The notes under the pieces were generated by a model that saw only the letters and a program-made list of their open reading frames with translations, was not told the origin of the DNA and searched no databases. 9,665 bases of DNA, taken from positions 1 through 9,665 of the forward strand of contig CAOPQH010000054.1 in NCBI GenBank assembly GCA_948505485.1. The letters are read 5' to 3'. This DNA comes from an uncultured Clostridia bacterium (GTDB taxonomy: Bacteria > Bacillota > Clostridia > TANB77 > CAG-508). A program made the translations under genes and the position numbers. This document shows, piece by piece, positions 5,376 through 9,665 of this stretch (position 1 is its first letter; every line of letters begins with the position of its first letter).

Positions 5376-5930
5376 TTATTTCTTATTTTTTATAGCAAGA
5401 AATACAAAAATTGCAAGTAATATAGCAATAATTAATCCAACTCCAGCCCAACCAAAAATGGAAACAATTTTACTACCAAAAGACATAATAATGCCTGCAA
5501 GTAAAACACCCAAAGTTACAGCTGTTATACTTGTTTTAAAATCTAATTTTAAAAAGCTAGCAGCTAATGTTCCTGTCCAAGCTCCTGTACCAGGAAGTGG
5601 AATCCCAACAAACAATAATAAAGCGAAGAAAATTCCTTTATTTCCAGCAGATTCTTTTAATTTATTTCCACCTTTTTCACCTTTATCTAAACACCAAGTA
5701 AAAAACTTCCCAATAAATTTTTTATCCTTACCCCATTCAAGAACTTTTCTAGCAAATAAATAAATAAAAGGAACGGGAATCATATTTCCAATAATTGATA
5801 TAGGATAATACAAAAATATATTTAAACCAAAATTTTCAGCAATAGGGATAGCTCCTCTTAGTTCTACAATTGGAACCATGCTTATAAAAAAAACAATCAA
5901 ATACTTAATAAAAAGTGGCGCACTTGCCAT
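5376..5930 (-). CDS. Small multidrug-export family membrane protein (COG2426, Sm_multidrug_ex)
   Basis: A 184-residue integral membrane protein. The ATG at 5928-5930 follows GGAGG (5938-5942) at 7 nt. Hydrophobic segments lie near residues 6-20, 36-60, 97-120, 130-152 and 157-181, with a charged cytoplasmic-type stretch in between (KDKKFIGKFFTWCLDKGEKGG). The family marks are VELRGAIPI at 22-30 and the GIPLPGTGAWTGT loop near 108-120; the paired P-G-rich re-entrant motifs recall the wider DedA/VTT-like group. The family name suggests drug export, but no substrate is established, so annotation should stay at family level. It is divergent from rpoB and runs toward the antitoxin gene. Its 5' region carries hairpins (separate entry) that may control it. 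Confidence 0.88.
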   Translation of the reverse strand: MASAPLFIKYLIVFFISMVPIVELRGAIPIAENFGLNIFLYYPISIIGNMIPVPFIYLFARKVLEWGKDKKFIGKFFTWCLDKGEKGGNKLKESAGNKGIFFALLLFVGIPLPGTGAWTGTLAASFLKLDFKTSITAVTLGVLLAGIIMSFGSKIVSIFGWAGVGLIIAILLAIFVFLAIKNKK

Positions 5931-5941
5931 AAAAAAACCTC

Positions 5942-6017
5942 CATTCGAGCAATTTTATTGCTCACATACATATTTAATTAAAACCTCTAAACAAATTGTG
6001 AGAATGAAAGAGGTTTT
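5942..6017 (-). promoter_or_regulatory. Structured 5' region of the COG2426 gene with a possible pseudoknot
   Basis: Read on the minus strand, AAAACCTCT (6017-6009) pairs with AGAGGTTTT (5988-5980) around a 20-nt loop. A second hairpin, GAGCAAT/ATTGCTC (5963-5947), sits 4 nt before the GGAGG. The loop of the first contains CATTCTCACA (6006-5997). This can pair with TGTGAG (5966-5961) and GAATG (5946-5942), the latter touching the ribosome binding site. On the plus strand the first hairpin is followed by seven T's and could terminate a rightward transcript, but no plus-strand gene precedes it. Confidence 0.45.
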
Positions 6018-6175
6018 TTTAGCCATCTCAAAATTCTTTGGATTTTCGTTAATCTTTTACAATTCTACTATAAAAAATAGAATATGTCTAGATAAATATT
6101 TAATTATCTGTTGCAGAACATCAAATCTGAATTGTAACATACTAATAAAAGATTAGAAAAAAACCAACAAAATCG
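6018..6175. other. Spacer between the divergent COG2426 gene and rpoB
   Basis: No gene is visible. Two short inverted repeats occur: ATTCTA/TAGAAT (6062-6083) and AGATAA/TTATCT (about 6089-6108). No convincing minus-strand promoter was found. TATAGT on the minus strand near 6069-6074 is the best -10 but lacks a good -35. Confidence 0.4.
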
Positions 6176-6205
6176 TTGACAAGCCTACGGAAATAATGGT
6201 ATAAT
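6176..6205 (+). promoter_or_regulatory. Strong rpoB promoter
   Basis: TTGACA (6176-6181) and TATAAT (6200-6205) are both perfect, spaced 18 bp, with TG at 6197-6198 giving an extended -10. The start point would be near 6212. Confidence 0.9.
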
Positions 6206-6211
6206 AAACAA

Positions 6212-6385
6212 GTTAGTTCAAGTTAATAATTTAAGAAAAGAGGAATTACATATAATTCAAAAGAATGTCTTTAGCCTGTAAGAGCAGACAGTATAAAGAG
6301 TTTTGTGTGAAGTTATATTGTGAGAGGGACTTTTTTTAAATATTATAAATTTTTTTCTGCTTAATTTTTTATAGGGGTGATCATT
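6212..6385 (+). promoter_or_regulatory. rpoB leader, about 174 nt, with alternative hairpins (possible attenuator)
   Basis: Two overlapping folds can be drawn. In one, ACAGTATAA (6288-6296) pairs with TTATATTGT (6313-6321), flanked by GCAG and GAGAGG in a way that recalls the kink-turn of ribosomal protein L10 leaders. In the other, AAAGAGTTT (6295-6303) pairs with GGACTTTTT (6326-6334, several G-U pairs). Its 3' arm runs into a seven-T tract (6331-6337), making a terminator-like shape. They share bases and exclude each other. A second T-run lies at 6350-6356. The L10-leader likeness is by eye only. Confidence 0.45.
6374..6380 (+). promoter_or_regulatory. rpoB ribosome binding site that fixes a TTG start
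   Basis: GGGGTGA followed by TC matches the extended anti-Shine-Dalgarno (GGAGGTGATC) closely. The last core G (6377) is 8 nt before the TTG at 6386. The in-frame GTG at 6377 lies within the site and has no ribosome binding site of its own. Confidence 0.75.
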
Positions 6386-9300
6386 TTGATAAAAGAGATT
6401 AAGTACGAGAAAGCTTCTCGTAAAAATTTCGCAAAAGTTGGCGATTATATTGAAATGCCAAATCTTATCAAAGTTCAAAAAGATTCGTATGAATGGTTTG
6501 TAGAAGAAGGATTAGGAGAAGTATTAAAAGATATTTCACCAATCGTTGACTATTCTGGGAATTTAGTTCTTGAGTTTTTCGACTATTACATGGAAGACAA
6601 AACAAAATATTCTTTAGAAGAAGCTAAAGAAAGAGATGCAACTTACTCAACAAGATTACATGTTAAAGTAAGGCTTATTAATCGTGAAACAGGAGAAATA
6701 AAAGAACAAGAAATATATTTAGGTGACTTTCCACTTATGACAGACAGTGGTACATTTATTATAAATGGAGCTGAAAGAGTTGTTGTAAGCCAATTAGTTC
6801 GTTCACCTGGATGTTATTATGGAGAAGACTTTGATAGTAAAACAGGTAAGAAAATTTACAATTCAACAGTAATGCCATTAAGAGGAGCATGGATTGAATA
6901 CGAGACAGATGGAAATGATATTTTTTATGTACGTGTTGATAGAACAAGAAAATTACCTGTAACAACATTGTTAAGAGCAATAGGAGTAGTTACAGATGAC
7001 CAAATTAGAGATTTATTTGGTGAAGAAGAATTGTTAGAAACAACAATTCAAAAAGATACAATAAAAACAGGAGAAGATGCATTAGTAGAAATTTACAAAA
7101 AATTAAGACCTGGAGAACTTCCAACTGTTGATGCTGCAAGAAATTTATTTAATGGATTATTCTTTGATAACAGAAGATATGATTTAGCTAAAGTTGGTAG
7201 ATATAAATTTAACCAAAAGCTAGGATTAGCAACAAGAATTAAAGACCATGTTGCATATTCAGATGTTATGGATAAAGAAACAGGAGAAGTTTTTGTAACA
7301 GCTGGAGAAATTATTACAGAAGAGATAGCAGAGCAAATACAAGATGCTGGTATAAACATTGTAGATATTAAATTAAATGATAAAAAAATTAGAATTATAG
7401 GAAATGGTACAGTTAACATTTATAATGCATTACCAGATGTAGATTTAAAGAAAGTGCACTTTAAAGAAAATGTTAATTATGAAGTATTAAAAAGTATTCT
7501 AGAAACAACAGATAAAAAAGATTTAGTAAAAGTTTTAGAAGAAAGATATGATGAGCTAGTTCCAAAACATGTTACAACAGAAGACATGATAGCATCTGTA
7601 AATTATTTATTAAATTTATCACATGGATTAGGAAAACCAGATGATATAGATCACTTGGCAAATCGTAGAATTAGATGTGTTGGTGAGTTACTACAAAATC
7701 AGTTTAGAATTGGTTTAACAAGACTTGAAAGAGTTGTTCGTGAAAGAATGACTATACAAGACTTAGATGTAATAACACCACAAACATTAATAAACACTAA
7801 GCCAATAACATCAGCAATAAGAGAGTTTTTTGGAAGTTCGCAACTTTCTCAATTTATGGATCAAACAAATCCATTATCAGAATTAACACATAAAAGAAGA
7901 ATTTCATCATTAGGACCTGGTGGATTATCTAGGGAAAGAGCAGGTTTCGAGGTTCGTGACGTTCATTATACACATTATGGAAGATTATGTCCTATAGAAT
8001 CTCCAGAAGGACCAAACATAGGGTTAATATCAGCACTTTCATCATTTGCTAATATTAATGAATATGGATTTATAGAAACACCTTACAGAAAAGTTGATGA
8101 AAAAACTGGAAAATGTACAGATATAGTTGAATACATGAGTGCTGATGTAGAAGATAAATATGCAATAGCACAAGCATCTGAGCCAATGACTAAAGATGGT
8201 GAATTTATAAATGAAAGAATTACAGTTAGACACTTAAATGAAATTATAGAAGTAGATAAAGATAAAGTACAATATGTTGATGTTTCACCAAAGCAATTAG
8301 TTTCAATAGCTGCTGCAATGATTCCTTTCTTAGAGCATGATGATGCTAAACGTGCACTTATGGGAGCAAACATGCAACGTCAAGCAGTTCCACTTATGAT
8401 AACTGATTCTCCAATAGTTGGAACAGGTATAGAATATAGAACAGCAAAAGATTCAGGAATATTAGTTTTAGCTGAAGATGATGGTGTTGTAGAAAAAGTT
8501 ACAGGTGATAATATAACGGTAAAATATAAAAATGGATCAACAGTTGTTCATAAATTACGTAAGTTTAAAAGAACAAATGGTGGAACTTGTATAAACCAAA
8601 GACCTATAGTAGTTAAAGGAGAGAAAGTTAAAAAAGGAGATGCCATAGCAGATGGACCAGCAACACAAAATGGAGAAATGGCTCTTGGTAAAAACGTATT
8701 AATTGCCTTTACAACATGGGAAGGTTATAACTATGAGGACGCTATATTAATTAGTGAAAGATTAGTTAAAGAAGATGTTTATACATCTATACACATTGAA
8801 GAATATGATTGTGAATGCCGTGACACAAAATTAGGTGCAGAAGAAATTACAAGAGATATTCCAAATGTTGGTGATGATTCATTAAAAGACTTAGACGAAA
8901 ATGGAATTATAAGAATAGGTGCAGAAGTAAGACCTGGAGATATATTAGTTGGTAAGGTTACTCCAAAAGGAGAAACAGAACTAACAGCAGAAGAAAGATT
9001 ACTACGTGCTATATTTGGAGAAAAAGCCAGAGAAGTTAGAGATACATCACTTAGAGTACCTCATGGAGAAGCTGGAACAATAGTTGATGTTAAAATATTT
9101 ACTAGAGACAATTCAGACGAATTAGGACCTGGTGTAAATCAAGTAATAAGATGTTATATAGCTACAAAAAGAAAAATATCAGTTGGAGATAAAATGGCTG
9201 GACGTCATGGTAATAAAGGTGTTATCTCAAGAATATTACCAGTTGAAGATATGCCATTTATGCCAGATGGTACACCAGTAGATATTTTACTTAACCCATT

Positions 9301-9665
9301 AGGTGTTCCTTCTCGTATGAACTTAGGTCAAGTTCTAGAAGTTCACTTAGGTGGAGCAGCACGTGCTCTTGGATGGAAAATAGCCACACCAGTATTTGAT
9401 GGTGCAACAGAGCAAGATATAAAAGAATTATTAAAAGAAGCAGGAATATCAGAAGATGGTAAAACTGTATTATATGATGGTAGAACAGGAGATCCATTTG
9501 ATAAACCAATTACTGTTGGTGTTATGTACATGCTTAAATTGCATCACTTAGTTGATGATAAAATACATGCTCGTTCAACTGGACCATACTCATTAGTTAC
9601 ACAACAACCACTTGGAGGTAAAGCTCAATTTGGTGGACAACGTTTTGGAGAGATGGAAGTTTGGG
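6386..9665 (+). CDS. rpoB: DNA-directed RNA polymerase subunit beta (3' end beyond the window)
   Basis: The frame is open from a TTG at 6386 to the window edge: 1093 codons plus one base, with roughly the last 150 residues missing. RpoB is the second-largest catalytic subunit of RNA polymerase. The N-terminus carries the expected MPNLIKVQKDSYEWF, then TFIINGAERVVVSQLVRSPG (to Gly142). The rifampicin pocket GSSQLSQFMDQTNPL begins at Gly483 and keeps Asp492, His502 and Ser507, the positions of E. coli D516, H526 and S531, so no classical resistance change is seen. YGRLCPIESPEGPNIGLI spans about 531-548, GDKMAGRHGNKG is at 934-945, and GGKAQFGGQRFGEMEVW ends the window. No ribosomal protein gene precedes it, only its own promoter and leader. 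rpoC presumably follows outside the window. Confidence 0.98.
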   Translation, partial: MIKEIKYEKASRKNFAKVGDYIEMPNLIKVQKDSYEWFVEEGLGEVLKDISPIVDYSGNLVLEFFDYYMEDKTKYSLEEAKERDATYSTRLHVKVRLINRETGEIKEQEIYLGDFPLMTDSGTFIINGAERVVVSQLVRSPGCYYGEDFDSKTGKKIYNSTVMPLRGAWIEYETDGNDIFYVRVDRTRKLPVTTLLRAIGVVTDDQIRDLFGEEELLETTIQKDTIKTGEDALVEIYKKLRPGELPTVDAARNLFNGLFFDNRRYDLAKVGRYKFNQKLGLATRIKDHVAYSDVMDKETGEVFVTAGEIITEEIAEQIQDAGINIVDIKLNDKKIRIIGNGTVNIYNALPDVDLKKVHFKENVNYEVLKSILETTDKKDLVKVLEERYDELVPKHVTTEDMIASVNYLLNLSHGLGKPDDIDHLANRRIRCVGELLQNQFRIGLTRLERVVRERMTIQDLDVITPQTLINTKPITSAIREFFGSSQLSQFMDQTNPLSELTHKRRISSLGPGGLSRERAGFEVRDVHYTHYGRLCPIESPEGPNIGLISALSSFANINEYGFIETPYRKVDEKTGKCTDIVEYMSADVEDKYAIAQASEPMTKDGEFINERITVRHLNEIIEVDKDKVQYVDVSPKQLVSIAAAMIPFLEHDDAKRALMGANMQRQAVPLMITDSPIVGTGIEYRTAKDSGILVLAEDDGVVEKVTGDNITVKYKNGSTVVHKLRKFKRTNGGTCINQRPIVVKGEKVKKGDAIADGPATQNGEMALGKNVLIAFTTWEGYNYEDAILISERLVKEDVYTSIHIEEYDCECRDTKLGAEEITRDIPNVGDDSLKDLDENGIIRIGAEVRPGDILVGKVTPKGETELTAEERLLRAIFGEKAREVRDTSLRVPHGEAGTIVDVKIFTRDNSDELGPGVNQVIRCYIATKRKISVGDKMAGRHGNKGVISRILPVEDMPFMPDGTPVDILLNPLGVPSRMNLGQVLEVHLGGAARALGWKIATPVFDGATEQDIKELLKEAGISEDGKTVLYDGRTGDPFDKPITVGVMYMLKLHHLVDDKIHARSTGPYSLVTQQPLGGKAQFGGQRFGEMEVW

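Noticed and set aside
5878..6156. 92-codon plus-strand open frame across the COG2426 start region
   Set aside because: It is antisense to the start and 5' region of a well-supported gene, has no ribosome binding site, and its product resembles no protein.
6236..6273. Leader peptide in the rpoB 5' region after the AAAAGAGG at 6236-6243
   Set aside because: No ATG, GTG or TTG follows at a usable distance; only an ATT-initiated nine-codon frame exists.
7832..7930. Rifampicin-resistance substitutions in rpoB
   Set aside because: Asp492, His502, Ser507 and neighbouring pocket residues match the sensitive consensus.
1..9665. CRISPR arrays, tRNA or rRNA genes, integrase or transposase genes
   Set aside because: No regularly spaced repeats, no tRNA cloverleaf, no rRNA segment and no recombinase motifs were seen on either strand.

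Overview
The window comes from a strongly AT-rich Bacillota genome, most likely a Clostridia-type anaerobe. This is inferred from the A/T-ending codon use, AGGAGG-type ribosome binding sites, near-consensus sigma-A promoters, the clostridial form of RpoB, and the TatD / G5-3D cell-wall protein pairing. Species level cannot be called from the sequence alone.

Left part (1-2322, plus strand): the 3' end of a TatD-family metal-dependent nuclease, then a two-gene toxin-antitoxin-like cassette (DUF4258 protein plus a YgiT/MqsA-type zinc-finger protein), then a membrane-anchored G5/3D cell-wall protein related to YabE. Known Bacillota order places tatD next to yabE, so the cassette appears inserted into an otherwise conserved neighbourhood. 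The 3D gene has a perfect TTGACA-N17-TATAAT promoter with a 30-bp imperfect palindrome directly upstream, and ends in a strong intrinsic terminator.

Middle (2323-5369): a gene-free, palindrome-containing spacer, then exodeoxyribonuclease III (xth) and an AI-2E-family permease in a tight operon with an extended -10 promoter. Facing them on the minus strand is a second toxin-antitoxin pair. Its antitoxin is intact, while its RelE/ParE-type toxin carries a one-base insertion that splits the frame after 53 codons. A second palindrome-rich spacer (5221-5369) follows. It shares a 16-bp sequence and flanking similarity with the spacer upstream of xth.

Right part (5376-9665): a minus-strand small multidrug-export-family (COG2426) membrane protein with a hairpin-rich 5' region, divergent from rpoB. 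The rpoB gene starts at a TTG, runs off the right edge (1093 residues visible), and is driven by its own strong promoter through a leader of about 174 nt that can form alternative hairpins. No ribosomal protein gene lies directly upstream, unlike the usual rplKAJL-rpoBC arrangement.

The most notable observations are the toxin frameshift beside an intact antitoxin, the orphan rpoB with a structured leader, the possible pseudoknot in the COG2426 leader, the palindromic spacer family, and the cassette interrupting tatD-yabE. No clearly new multi-gene system is visible.
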